NCBI GenBank assembly: GCA_045837725.1
Contig: JBEWZL010000066.1
Location: 62,001 to 126,000, forward strand
Length of the DNA stretch: 64,000 bases
Origin: Vermamoeba vermiformis
Lineage: Eukaryota > Tubulinea > Echinamoebida
Reading direction: 5' to 3'
Within the stretch, counting starts at the first letter, position 1. The number at the start of each line of letters is the position of its first letter. Below, one piece after another: positions 25,301 through 36,893 of the stretch. A program made the position numbers and the translations under genes. The notes below the pieces were generated by a model. That model was not told where the DNA came from, ran no database searches, and saw nothing but the letters and a program-made list of their open reading frames with translations.

Positions 25301-25743
25301 TTTACGATAGGTAGGCTGAAAATTCGGCAAATAATATACAAAATAATAATAATAAATTAATAAATATTGAAAATCATTTTACCTGACGGCGGGGTCAATC
25401 CCGCAAAAGTTGGCAGTTTCACATCTACGCCAGCCTTTTGAGCGTTGCGCAAGAAAGTCTCAAAGCAGAATAAAAACTCTTCAAATGTGACTTTGGATTT
25501 GTTACTGCTTGCTTTCAAGAGCTTCTTGCAATTGTCTTCGGTTACATCAACGCCGATGTCCTCCAAAAATATTTGCAATTGAATTGAGGCGTTCTTATAT
25601 GGTACTGTGCCATCCTTGTTTCCATTGCACTTGTCAAAACAAGATTTAAGCGTTCTGTAGTAAGCTACATCAGAGTCATCCGCAACGGATTTGATCTTCT
25701 TGCGGTCAGAGTGCTCTGATTTTGCCCGCTTCAGTCCACTCAT
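19393..25743 (-). CDS. Giant RhoGEF: EF-like, IQ, DH-PH, MORN, cNMP-binding, GRAM, cNMP-binding
   Basis: About 1,650 residues in some 20 exons from ATG 25743 (MSGLKRAKSEHSD). Order: EF-hand-like region (FDKCNGNKDGTV); about 350 disordered Ser/Lys/Pro residues; coiled coil; IQ-like motif (CQAIVRNYLVRKR); DH domain (NNALKEIITTERDFVGHL, later YLIMPVQRIMRYELLL restored across an intron); PH; MORN repeats (YDGEWMAGDFHGQG, DGYWDHTLKAGYG); cyclic-nucleotide-binding domain 1 (LFLVIEGSVRI); GRAM (GRLYISGHFVCF); domain 2 (FGEMSFLEGETASISVVA). The DH-PH unit should activate a Rho/Rac GTPase. The cNMP-GRAM-cNMP order matches the regulatory half of Dictyostelium GbpC and GbpD, which carry a RasGEF instead. 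Both phosphate-binding cassettes are non-canonical; the second keeps FGE but lacks the usual Arg. One apparent single-base indel lies at about 22378-22382 at the PH end; it may be an assembly error. Confidence 0.82.
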
Positions 25744-26422
25744 GGTTGATTTGCTGCATAACATAAAATACTACCGCAACAACAAGAACACAACGAGCTT
25801 TAAACCGAGATTTTGCGAGTTTTATTTATTTCTAATTATAGTAACACCACAATCATACCAATTGCATTATCGCTTACTACACGACCCACTGATACAATTT
25901 AATGTTACTCTCAGGCCAGGCCGGTCTCCCGTAAGTTCAGCAGATTTTTTGTTTGTGAAACAGATTTACCGTTGATTGAGAAAATTAATAGACTTACAAA
26001 TACCGTCATATAAATTCTTGTTATAAATTGATATTATTTATGTTATGAACGGCACAAATATTTTCTCGATCTTGATCTCGGCCTAGGATAATACTTATCC
26101 TTGCTTTGTAATTAAATATGCAAGTCGAATTAGCGCTAAATTGCGCAACATTATGATAACACCGTAACGGATAAGATTAAATAGCTAAAATTAGCTGAAA
26201 TAGAACGGGTGATGTAGATCACGAGTCAGGCCGCGTACACATGCCTGTTAGAGCATATTAAATTATAATCCGAACTATCATAATTAAGCACTTTTGATTC
26301 TTTATTGATACTACTTCCTCCGCTACACAGCTCTTACACGGGATCCGTATTTCAAACCACCAGCTTGCATTTCTCTTCATCTTATACGAACGAAACTACT
26401 TTCACCACCAATAAGCAATTCA
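25744..26422. other. Intergenic region, RhoGEF to F-box/LRR cluster
   Basis: About 680 AT-rich bp with the RhoGEF promoter and the 3' end of the first F-box/LRR gene. No coding or RNA feature is supported. Confidence 0.45.
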
Positions 26423-28352
26423 CTAGTTATAACTAGTGAATATCTTATCTGCTGTCAATTTGAAGTTTGATAGACCAGGATAACGCAACTTTTCAAAGAT
26501 CATCAGCCAGATCTCGTACGGCAATTGTTCGAATACAACTGGATCTCGCGCTATATTGTGGATCAGTATAATAGTGTTGGATAGCATCGATGACTGGTAT
26601 TCAATATTTCTTCGCGTAAATTTTTTGATAATTTCGTTGTTTCTGCACCGAAGAGTGCAATTAGTCAGCTTTCTTATTGACCAATTGTTGAAAGAATTAG
26701 TTAATTTTTCTGTCACGCTCTTGATGAACAGGTCATTATTCTCGACATTTATGCTCAGATCCGTCAACGTGTCATTAAATTTCAACGCATCCAAGACGCT
26801 ATCAACTTCTTCAATTTTTGAATGGTAATGCAACTTGACTAACGTAGTATTGTTTTTAATTATTTCTGCAATATTGAAGCTTTCTTTATCAGACGCCGTA
26901 GATTCATCGCCGAATGCTATTCTTTTAAGCTGAGTACTTTTCGCCAACCATCGTTGCATCACTTTCAACGCTTCGCTCGAAAAAATTGTTCTTTCGAATT
27001 CAATGACCTCTAATGATGTGTTGGATTCAAATGCGAGTGCTATAGGCAGTGTATCTCCCGTATGAAGTCTGAATAATTTTAGATCTAAAATTTTCAATGC
27101 GCAATATCGATCTTTGAGCGCTTCAGTGAACGGTGAAATTTCCAACGGATGTTGCAAGACTGTGTCGAAAGGAAATCTGTTAGTTCTGTAGCGAGCAAGT
27201 TTTAATTCCTGCAATAGTTTGTTTTGTACGGTGCCATTCAACAAAATTTCGATTGCTTGCTGCGATAGTCCCGCGACTGCCATGTGAAATTTCTTGATCG
27301 ATTTGCTTTGCTGAAGTCCGTTGCATACCGATTGAATATTTGCAGGCGTTATGACGCTGCTCGGTGTAATTTCAATGTCTACGAAGGTTAATGACGGGTG
27401 ACACGCGAGAACTTCTGCCAGCCTGTCAAAAGTGTCATTTTCACAACGAGAGCGGCTGATTTGCAGAGTTTTTATCGACGTATTGTTCTTGATCGCTGAA
27501 ACTATCTTAGTATTTGAGTTTGATATATGCAAATTTTCTATTGAATTATTCGCTGCAAACGCGTCTTGTAAAAATTGGTCGTTTTCGGAAATCAGTCCGA
27601 CGAGTGTCAGATCTGTAACGCTATTTCCAAAGCTGCACGGCTGATTGATAAAACAATCCATAGATAATGACTCTAGCGTGGTATTTTCGGATATTCCGTC
27701 ATAAATAAACTCCGTATTGATTTTTCCTTTGTTCACCGGATCTGGCTTTGGCGATGTCGCAAATAATCTTCGAATTGACTTGTTATTTTTCAACATTGAT
27801 GAAACTAGTGCTGAATTTTCCTTGTTTAATCGGGTGCAACCATGAGTCAATTGCAATTTTGTGATACTCGTACTGGCTTCAATCGCATCCAACACGATCT
27901 TCAAGTGTTCGCTGTCACAAAGTGCAATATCGAGGATTTTCAATAGCTTATGGTTATATATGAAATGTGCAAGCGCTTCTACTTCAGCTCTAGTCTGAAA
28001 TTGATACAAAGTCACTTCTAAGCTTTGAAGATCCGACTTTAACAGCTGATCGACAGATCGGCAGAATCTGGTGACCGAGGGATCACGTGCAATCAAGCGC
28101 AATTGATTCTTGTCAATATGCATTGCGGTAAAAGATTCGACTTTGCCAAAGACCACGTAAAATTGTTTGATCCCGAAGGAAAAATACTAAATTATGAAAT
28201 AAATTAGAATAATTATTTGAATACTACAATAATTTTGGAATTTATCTTCTCACCTCCTTACAAAGTGTACAGAATTTTAGTCTTCGTTTGATACTTATTG
28301 AAGTATTGTTGCAGATCGGGCACCGATTGAATTCTGGAAGCTCAAAACTCAT
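26423..28352 (-). CDS. Zinc-finger, LRR and C-terminal F-box protein, paralog A
   Basis: Two exons: 28352-28254 encodes a CxxC...CxxC zinc ribbon-like N-terminus (RCPICNN...FCTLC) and 28186-26423 the rest, about 620 residues in all. The middle is a series of ribonuclease-inhibitor-type LRR units (repeated pattern NxSIxxLxI and LxxLxL). The extreme C-terminus carries an F-box-like motif (LPYEIWLMIFEKLRYPG). F-box proteins recruit substrates to SCF ubiquitin ligases; an F-box at the C-terminus rather than N-terminus is unusual. This copy shows no frame break and appears to be the intact member of the trio. Paralogs lie at 28502-30493 (same strand) and 30681-32563 (opposite strand). Confidence 0.8.
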
Positions 28353-28501
28353 TTCATATGACTTTGCTTTGAATCTATATTATTTGTGCTTAATCATATT
28401 CATTTTAAAAAAAGAACGGGACCAGTGGTGAATCGCCGCTTGAAAATTAGAATAAAACACGAGATCTGAGTTTATGCGTTTATTTTTTCCATAGACATGC
28501 T

Positions 28502-30493
28502 TCAATTCTTATTATTAGAGGTAGTCGTTCTGAATATCTTATCGGCTACTGATCTAAAGTTTGGTAGACCAGGATAACGCAACTTTTCAAATATAATGAG
28601 CCAGATCTCGCGAGGCAATCGTTCAAATGCGTTGCTGTCTCGTGCAATATTGTGGATTAATACTATCGTATTTGACCACATTAACGATTGATATTTTATG
28701 TTCCTTTTAGTAAATTCTTCAATGGTGGTGTTGTCAAACAAATGCTGGTGATTCGTCAATTTTCGTAATGATTTGTTAGTTTCAGAATTCCCCCAGTTTA
28801 ACAACATTCTTTCAATTAATTCCTGTTTTGAAGAGAAATCCGTGAATAAATCTGTCGAATTTTCAAATGCTATCGAAGCGTTTGTGAATTTCTTTGTCAC
28901 GCTCTTGTCGAACAAGTCATTATTCTCGGCATTTATGCTCAGATCCGTCAATGTGTCATTAAATTTCAACGCTTCCATGACGCTATCAACTTCTTCAATC
29001 TTCGAGTAGTAATGCAGCGTCGTCAATGTCGTATTGTTTTTGAGAATAGCAGCTAGGTTGATACCATCTCCATTTTCTTCGAATTCGTTACCAAGTTTGA
29101 TGCTTTTCAAACGAGGGTTTTTGACTAGCCATCTTTGCAGCACTTTCAATGCTTCGGAAGAAAAACATGTCCGCTTCAAATTAACGTCCTCTAATGATGA
29201 ATTTGCTTCCAAAGCGAGTGCTAATGATAATGTACTGTTTGTATGAATATTGCATCTGTGCAGATCTAATTTCTTTAACGCACAAGAAGGACTTTTGAGC
29301 GCTTCAGTGAACGGTGAAATTTCCAACAGTCGTTCTGGCTGAACACAAAGTTTCAATTCTTTTAGTATTTTGCTTTGTGTGGTGCCGTTTAATATGCATT
29401 CTGCAGGTTCATCATCTAGTGGGCAATGCCAGTGAAATTTCGTTATGGATTGACTTTGTTGAACTCCATCGCAAAGCAATTGAATATTTGCAGATGTTAT
29501 TAACGAAAATGTAGAAATCATATCTAGTGCCACATATGACAATGACGGATGACATTTTAGAACTTGTGACAGCGTGTCAAAAGCACTGTCGTCAAATTTT
29601 GTTCGGACAACTTCTAGTTTCTTTATCGATGTGTTGTGTTTGATGGCTGCAATAACTTTCAAATATGAGTTCGTTATTTTAAGATGTTGAATAGACTTGT
29701 TGGCCGTGAACGCGTCTTCGAGGAATTTTAGGTTGGCAGATCCGGGCCGAACCAAGATCAACTCTTTGATGCTGTCACCGAACCTGAATGGCCTATTACT
29801 TGTACCATCAATAGTGAGTGACTTAATCGTTGTATTTTCGGATATTCCGTCGTAAATAAACTCGGTGTTGATCATTCGTTGATCGGATCTAATTCTGTTC
29901 ACTACTAATCTTCGAATTGACTTGTTATTCTTCAGCATTGACACTACTAATGCGGCATTTGCCTCGTTTAATTGCGAGCAACCATTTTTCAATCGTAGTT
30001 TGCGAATACTGCTGCTCGTTTCAATCGCATCCAACACGATCTTCAGGTGTTCGCTGTCATAAAGTTCAATATCGAGGATTTTCAATGGCGTGTGGTTCGA
30101 TATAAAATATGCTAGTGACTTCATTTCCTCCGCGGTTTGAAAGCAGCTTAACGACACTTCTAAACTATCCAAATCTGACTTGCGCAGCTGATCGATCGAG
30201 CGGCAGAATTTTGGAACGTGGATATTACGAGAAATTAGGCGTAATTGGGTACTTCTACCTCCTACTGCGGTAAATGATTTGTTTGAGCCATAGACGAGGT
30301 GAAATTGCTTGTTTCCAAAGGTAAAATACTAAAATTATAAATAGTGATTAGAATAATTAATTAAATATGGTACGAGTGAATAGCCATTATACCCACCTCC
30401 TTGCATACTCTTGCATAATTTCAAATTCCGTTCACTTGTCAAACTATTGTTGCAGATCGGACACCGTTCGAGCTCAACTTCCAGAGAGCTCAT
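28502..30493 (-). CDS. Zinc-finger, LRR and C-terminal F-box protein, paralog B (possible pseudogene)
   Basis: Same architecture and intron position as paralog A, with a zinc ribbon-like exon starting at 30493 (MSSLEVELERCPICNN) and a main exon to 28502 encoding LRRs and the C-terminal F-box (LPREIWLIIFEKLRYPG). The main exon is open for more than 550 residues. In exon 1 an extra base near 30404-30407 shifts the frame just before the second CxxC pair, so the first exon no longer joins in frame. Either the assembly has an inserted base or this copy starts internally. The many substitutions spread along the LRRs show that A and B are not very recent duplicates. Confidence 0.72.
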
Positions 30494-30680
30494 TTAGCTT
30501 TCTTATGGATATGTTCCTTTTAACTATTGTGACTATTGTGCATTAAAAGGGATACTGCACGCTTATTCTGAAGCTCAGCCAGAAAATTGTGAGAACTAGT
30601 GACACACTCAGTCCCCTCCTTTTAATCGAACAAACAACCACGTGTATGATATTATTATTGTTTACGATACATTTCTAATT

Positions 30681-32563
30681 ATGATGATCTTTGAACCAGT
30701 TCAATTGACGAATTGTCCGATCTGCAACTGTTGTTTTCCAGATTTGACTCTTGCAAACGGAATTTATTTATGCACGAAATGCAACGAGGTAAGAGAATCA
30801 ATTAACAACTGAATTTTATCATAAATAATTGAATTATTCATCTTTAGTATTTTCCTCGTGGATACAAACAATTTGATGCTCTTTACGGGAGCAACCTGTC
30901 GTTTACAGCTTCAGGGCTATATATGGCTTTGCAGTTGAACTCACCCCAGATGGTCGAAAAATTTTGTAAATCAAAAGATCAGCTGCTAAAGTCCGATCTT
31001 GGTCGCGTGGATGTGACGCCAAGTCACTTTCAAACGAAAAAAGACATGGAAACACTTGCACATATTTTAATGCACCATAAGCCATTAACTGACGTCAAAA
31101 TTACACTAGATAACAGCGAACACTTGAAGATCTTATTGGATGCAGTTGCAGACAGTCCCAATATTCGGAAATTAGAGCTTAATAATGGCTGTACTGATCT
31201 AAATGAATATAATGCCGCCCTTGTTCGTTCAATGTTGCAGAATAACAAGTCAATTAGAAAATTATTGGCTCAACATGACAACACGAAATCGAGATTTATT
31301 TTTGACGGGATATCAAAAAATACTAGCCTAGAAAGCATAAATATCAATGATAGAATAGATAGTCCAATTATATTCAGCGACAGCGTTAAAAAATTGACAC
31401 TAGTTGGTGGATACAAACCTGGATCAGATTTCAACGTTGAATTTTTACGCGATGCCCTGGCTTCTAACAAATCGATACACTATTTAAAATTGATAAAATC
31501 GCATTTGAAACTCACTTCAGCCATCTCCGGAAACACATCCATCAAGCGACTTTGTGTTTTCCAGGACAGTATGAATAATAATGACGAAGACTTAGTCAAA
31601 TTTTCGCAAGCATTGAAAGACCATCCAACATTGACCGATGTATCACTTCAAAACGAGCCTAGTCACAGTAGAGAACGCTACTAATGCTATGCAATGCAAT
31701 CATAGAAAGCAAGCCCATAATCAAATTTGAAGCACACGCCTTCGCATCCAGCGACATTTTGGCAGTTTTTTTGAACAAATTAGTACCAAGTCAACGTTTG
31801 ACCGAATTAAAAGTCCGAAATTCATCGACCTTAACGAACCCTGTGGAAATTTCAGCCGTTCACCGAAGCGTTGAAACATCGGTACTGCTCGTTGAAAGTG
31901 TTAGACCTAGAAAATGCTTCTTTCCCCACAGACAATACTCTATCATTAGCACTTGCATTAGAGGCGAATACATCGTTAGAGGTCGTAAATATGAAAGACA
32001 CTACTACTTTTTCGGATGCGGCGCTGCAAGTGATGCAACGGTGGTTGGCAAAAAGCACTCAGTTAAAAAGCATCAAGTTTGAAGCACAACATTATAAGAG
32101 TTGTGATAAATTAGATCTAGCAGCTATAATTAGAAACAATACAACACTTGAAACTCTGCATTATTATCGAAAACGAAAAACTATTGACGATATCCTGGAT
32201 GCGCTGTCAGTAAATGACACTTTGACAGATTTGGCAATAAGCACTTCTAAAGAGGATTTTACGAAGAAAATTGAAGAAAAAATAACACCAAACAACTGGG
32301 CTATTAGGAATTTGTTTAATGCAGACTATTTTTCGTCCGACGACATTATCAGCAATTTAACAACAAGAAACAAACAGTATCAATCTGCAATGCAATTAAA
32401 CACGATTATTGTCATTCATAATATTGCACGAGACAAAGATTCATTCGCACGATTGCCTCGCGAGGTCTGGCTCATTATATTTGAAAAGTTGCGGTATCCT
32501 GGTCTACCAAACTTCAAATTGACAGCTGATAAGATATTCAATAGTTACAATACGAAGATATAG
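30681..32563 (+). pseudogene. Zinc-finger, LRR and C-terminal F-box paralog C, frame broken
   Basis: Third member, opposite orientation. The first exon from ATG 30681 encodes CPICNCCF...CTKC and is followed by one intron at the same position as in A. The LRR region runs in one frame to about 31680, continues in a second frame to about 31855, then in a third frame to the F-box (LPREVWLIIFEKLRYPG) and the stop at 32563. Comparison with A places one small indel near 31670-31680 and one extra base near 31855 (in a segment that should read EISPFTEAL). No other stops are present. It shares a roughly 190-bp divergent promoter region with paralog B. It is a young pseudogene or an intact gene with two assembly errors. 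Confidence 0.7.
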
Positions 32564-32621
32564 TGTTAGATCGAAAGAAATGAATGTAATAAAAACCGGG
32601 TTTTTCAAAGATCTTGATCTG

Positions 32622-32633
32622 TGACACGTGTCA
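32622..32633. repeat. TGACACGTGTCA palindrome, intergenic
   Basis: A perfect copy lies between the 3' ends of two convergent genes (paralog C and the oligopeptidase-methyltransferase gene). It is embedded in GTGACACGTGTCAAATT. Confidence 0.8.
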
Positions 32634-32652
32634 AATTTATTTAACCCTGTTT

Positions 32653-35600
32653 TTAGCCCTGTTTGACAACACGCTGTGAAATAATGTTGCTATGACATAC
32701 TAACAATTTTTCTGGGAACGGCTTCAAGTCGTAGATCTGCGGCACACCAAAGCCAGCAGCTTCGAGGACCTTATTGTACCACTCATTAGAATGGACTTTG
32801 CCGCTTTGAGTCGTGACCAGCATCGCCACGGACAACAAATTGGCGTAGAGCTGTGACTGCGTGTCATCAAATTCCATCTTAATAGTCTCGGTTAATACGA
32901 CACGACCGGTCGGTTTCAACGAGTCCAAAATCTTCTGCATCAACTTTTGCGCGTCGTCCTTATTCAAGTAGGCAAGACAATTTCTATGAACATAGGCACG
33001 TTAATAATAGGTCCCGGTGTTAATATGATGATATGAAAGGACTCACCTTCCGACAATTATCAAGTCATAAGGACCTTTGAAATCTGTCTCGAACAGATCG
33101 CCTTCAATGTAACTCGTTTGATTTGCTATGCCCATTTCTTCCGAATTCTTTTTACATTGTTGAATCATCTCTGAGGACTCCTATATTCATATCATTAGCT
33201 TCATATTATGTGCGATTAGTATAAAATTTGTCACGTACAAAAGACACTACTGTCGTGCCAGGTTTTTTCTGAGCCAGAGTGTAGCCCACAATACCATTAC
33301 CGCTATAACTCGATTAGAATATTATTGAAATCTCATTAAAAAGTACGTACCACATCAGATCGAGTACATTAATGACTTTTTTGTGAGCACGCCAAGGTTT
33401 AAGAACTTCTTGCAACTGCACGGCCATGTGTTTTTGGACTGCAAAAATATCGTTAGATTTAATTAAATTTCATAATATTATAATTCTGTTATTTTAGTCT
33501 TACTTGACACAGGCTGCTGAGGGTGATTTTGCATGGTCAAACCTTCAACTTGATTTTGACCGTTCTGAACCGACTGAGTCAAGAACTTCATGTTGTTCCA
33601 GATCGCACTCTCGCCGAGCGTGAAGCACAAATCACCGACGTATCCAGGCAAGCCCTCGACCTAAGCAATAATTAATCTGGATGACCTTACTGAGTTGAAT
33701 TGTCTGTGCTCACCAGGTGTGCCAAAGAGATGTCAGTGAGCATGAAAATGTCGCGCTGACTGCTCAACAGACCGATGGAAGTCAGTGCGTTCAAAATACG
33801 AATCAACGCGTTCAAATCACAATCAAGTGCCACGGCCAGTTGTGCTGCATTGGCCTTGTAATCAGGACGTGTCTGCAACTCTTTAAAGAGGCCCTGTAAT
33901 AATACACCGTTAGCTACAAGTCACTCATTCACGTGATATTACGTACGAGTTTCAGCGCAGTGGAAATTACAGCGGTCACTTGGAACGCCTGGAACATGGC
34001 GAGAAGTTCGGTCGGTGTAATCGCCACGGAATCAACGACTCGCAGCGATGATTTGGTCTTGTACACGCCTCCAGTAGCAATGCCGAGTTGATGGATCAAG
34101 AACGCGTATTGGAAGGCAGTACCGACGAACGAACTGTAACGACCTGACGCGCCCATGTGACCAGAGTGGTAAGTTTTAAGCAGCAGAAGATTGGTGTCTG
34201 TTTTGTTGGCACGCAATCGAGCGACAGATTTCGTCGGCTCCCAGAAACTGACGCGAGGATCGTTGATACCGCCCGTGATGAGCATGTGAGGGTAATTCTT
34301 TTTGCCAATGTTGTGGTACGGAGAGTACTCGAGCATGTACTTCAAATAGTCCTTTTGATAAGGGTTGCCCCACTCGTCATATTCGTAGACAGTCCACTAA
34401 ACCAAGTCAATTAGCACTGCCGTACAAGGCTAATATTTTCGAGTCGACTTACGGGGACTTTAGGGTCACCAAGAGCGCCAATTACGTCACAAAATGGTAC
34501 GTCCGATAAGACTACTTTGAACAGATCCGGTCGCAAGTTCGCCACAGCTGTCACGAGCAACCCTCCTGCACTACGTCCAAAGATACCTAGTTGATCAGCG
34601 GTCGTGTACCCTTCGTAGATCAAATGCTCGGCACACGTGATAAAGTCGTAAAAAGTGTTCATTTTGTGCAGTCCTTTGCCTTGTTCGTACCATTTCCAGC
34701 CGTTGATGGCTGAGCCACGTGGGTGGCAATACGCGTAAATGAACCCTCGATCGAGCAAACTTAATCGTTCGAGCGAAAACTTGGGTCCGCTCAGCTCGCC
34801 GTAGGCACCATAACCGCACAAAAGCTAATTGAAAACTCAAAATTAGTTTCCTTATTTGGTAATATGCGAAAGTCGTACCATTGGATTTCCTCCCTGATGA
34901 TTTCTTAAGGAAATTTTGTAGACTAGTGTAATCGGAATCTGTCCACCGTCCTTTGTAGTAGCCCAAATTCTTTTTTGATAATAATCTTCACGCACGAATC
35001 CAGTAGCAAACGACTCCTTGACTTTCCTTTTTTGGCAATTATCCATATCGTAGTCATAGACGATGGTTGGTTGCAAGAACGAAGTGTAACTGAATCGCAG
35101 TCTGTTCGTGTTGAAATAACGCGTCGCAAGAGTATCTTCTTGGTCTTCAACTTCTCCCGGCCAAATGCAGTACAAAGGCTCCGTAAAGTTAATGTAATGG
35201 ACCTCTGTGCAACCCCAAAATTAAAATTGAAATTCTTGGAATAAAAATAAAATGCGTACCTCCGTCGGAAAGATCTTGAATGCGCACTTTTTGAGTTCCG
35301 CTTTCCCATTCCCAGACTACAAAATGATGGCGGAAGAGTTCAATGTCTTTAATCAACACGTCTTCGCGGTGCTCGAGAATAGTTTCCCACAGGTCTCTAT
35401 TCATTGGATCACTTACTGGCACCTTAATAACTACGCAACAATCGTTATTAGTACGCTATAACAATCAGTAGATAATTATCAAGAAACTACAACGAACATT
35501 GGTCATCTGAAAAAATACAAGATGCGATCCAATCCGATCGCGAACCAGAACGACAACGAAAAAATGAGAGGAATGTGAATAATAATTTTAAAAAATCCAA

Positions 35601-36893
35601 TAATACCAATTCCACCACTTTCATTTTATCGCTGCATACCTTTGAAGTTGTAGGCTCCGCCTTCGTTGGTCTTAATGTACCAATAGTTTCCGTGACTAGA
35701 AACTGCGTACTGGACACCTTCAGTACGACCCATAATCTACCATAACATTAATATGGCACTAAAGCCCGGAAAATTGTTGACTACTTACGGGTTGAAAACC
35801 GGCCTTAGGTTGGTTCGTCGGACAGTATCTGACTTCCTTCGTAATCTGGCCTTCAATATGAAGCAAGAAATACTTCTTATTGTTGGATAAATTGATTTTA
35901 AGCACAAATCTCTCGTCCGGTTCTTCGTACAAAAGTAAATCGTCCGTGCCTTCGGGATGGTTTTCGTTGATGGTGTGACAATACAATTGATACGCACGAC
36001 CTGTAACTTTGTCCAACTATAACACTACGTGAGTATAATACGTTCATATAAATACGATATTAATATAACGTACCTTAGTGTACAAAAATGTGTTGTTATC
36101 AGCCGCCCAACGCAAGGTCCAGCCAACATCACCAATATCTTCCTCCAAGAGCAAACCAGTCGATAAATCTTTGCAAAAGACTCTAATAATGGCACGCACG
36201 TTTAAACTAATTGCCTAATAAGTAAACTAATTAACGTACCTGAATCGTTCGTTACCCTCCGTATCAGTTCCGTAAGCCAACAAGTTATGATTCGGCGAGA
36301 CTTCAAAAGGTCCTAATTGATAGTAGTCCTCTCCCTTAGCCTCCTCGTTCTCATCTAAGATCACTTGTTCCATGGCGTGATCGGGATTATCGTATTTTCG
36401 ACAGTGCACACTGTACTCTTTTTCAACATCGGATCTGCAACCACGTGGTTAGTTTTGAGTGATATTTCGGATGATATTTATAGCCCGTACCTAGTATAGT
36501 AATACCAATTATCGACTTGTAAATAAGGACTACGATCGTCACCGCCAACACGGCCAGAGAACTCATCGTAAAGCTGATCTTGTAACGCTTGGGTATGGCG
36601 CATCATCGCCCTATAATTTTAAATAAGCATATAATATTATTATAAAATTATTTTACGACTTACTTTGCATAAGCGTTCTCTTCTTTTAAATACTTGGAGA
36701 CTTTTGGATTATTGAGATCACGCATCCAGTTGAAAGGATCGCGGACTTGAATATCATGCTGATCAAATACAATTTCTTCTTGTTCCGGTGCTTTTGGCAC
36801 GACATTTAGATTGACGCTGCTCTCGCGTCGTTTCTTCTCGTGTTTTGGCTGTGTAGGCATAAGATCCGCCTCCTCTGATGTGCGAATATCCAT
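32653..36893 (-). CDS. Oligopeptidase B fused to an O-methyltransferase
   Basis: About 1,030 residues in some 16 exons from ATG 36893 (MDIRTSEEADLM). Residues 1 to about 690 form a prolyl-oligopeptidase-family enzyme of the oligopeptidase B (protease II) type: propeller region, then the hydrolase domain with LLCGYGAYG, the Ser motif GIFGRSAGG, the Asp in GGINDPRV and the His in YHSGHMGASG. It would cut after basic residues of short peptides. The peptidase reads through without a stop (AFLIHQLGIATGG, about 20 linker residues, then TPTELLAMFQAFQV) into a Methyltransferase_2-like unit. That unit has a dimerisation/winged-helix-like start (ALDCDLNALIRILNALTS), a SAM site (VLDLMCYSGNGIVG) and a C-terminal PTGRVVLTETI. 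Every intron join is in frame. One intron (about 35430-35638) holds a copied fragment of the PPR gene. Two separate genes sharing one frame is the alternative, but the exon 33949-34396 spans the boundary. Confidence 0.82.
35463..35610 (+). repeat. Copied fragment of the PPR-TrmB gene inside an intron
   Basis: About 148 bp are roughly 90 percent identical by eye to 42107-42255, which is part of exon 2 of the PPR-TrmB gene. The copy lies in the intron at about 35430-35638 of the oligopeptidase-methyltransferase gene, antisense to that gene. Similarity fades abruptly at both ends. Confidence 0.88.

Noticed and set aside
25225-25385. Tiny extra exon (about 10 bp) between the first two RhoGEF exons
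   Set aside because: Including it puts a stop in the next exon; joining the two flanking exons directly keeps the frame.
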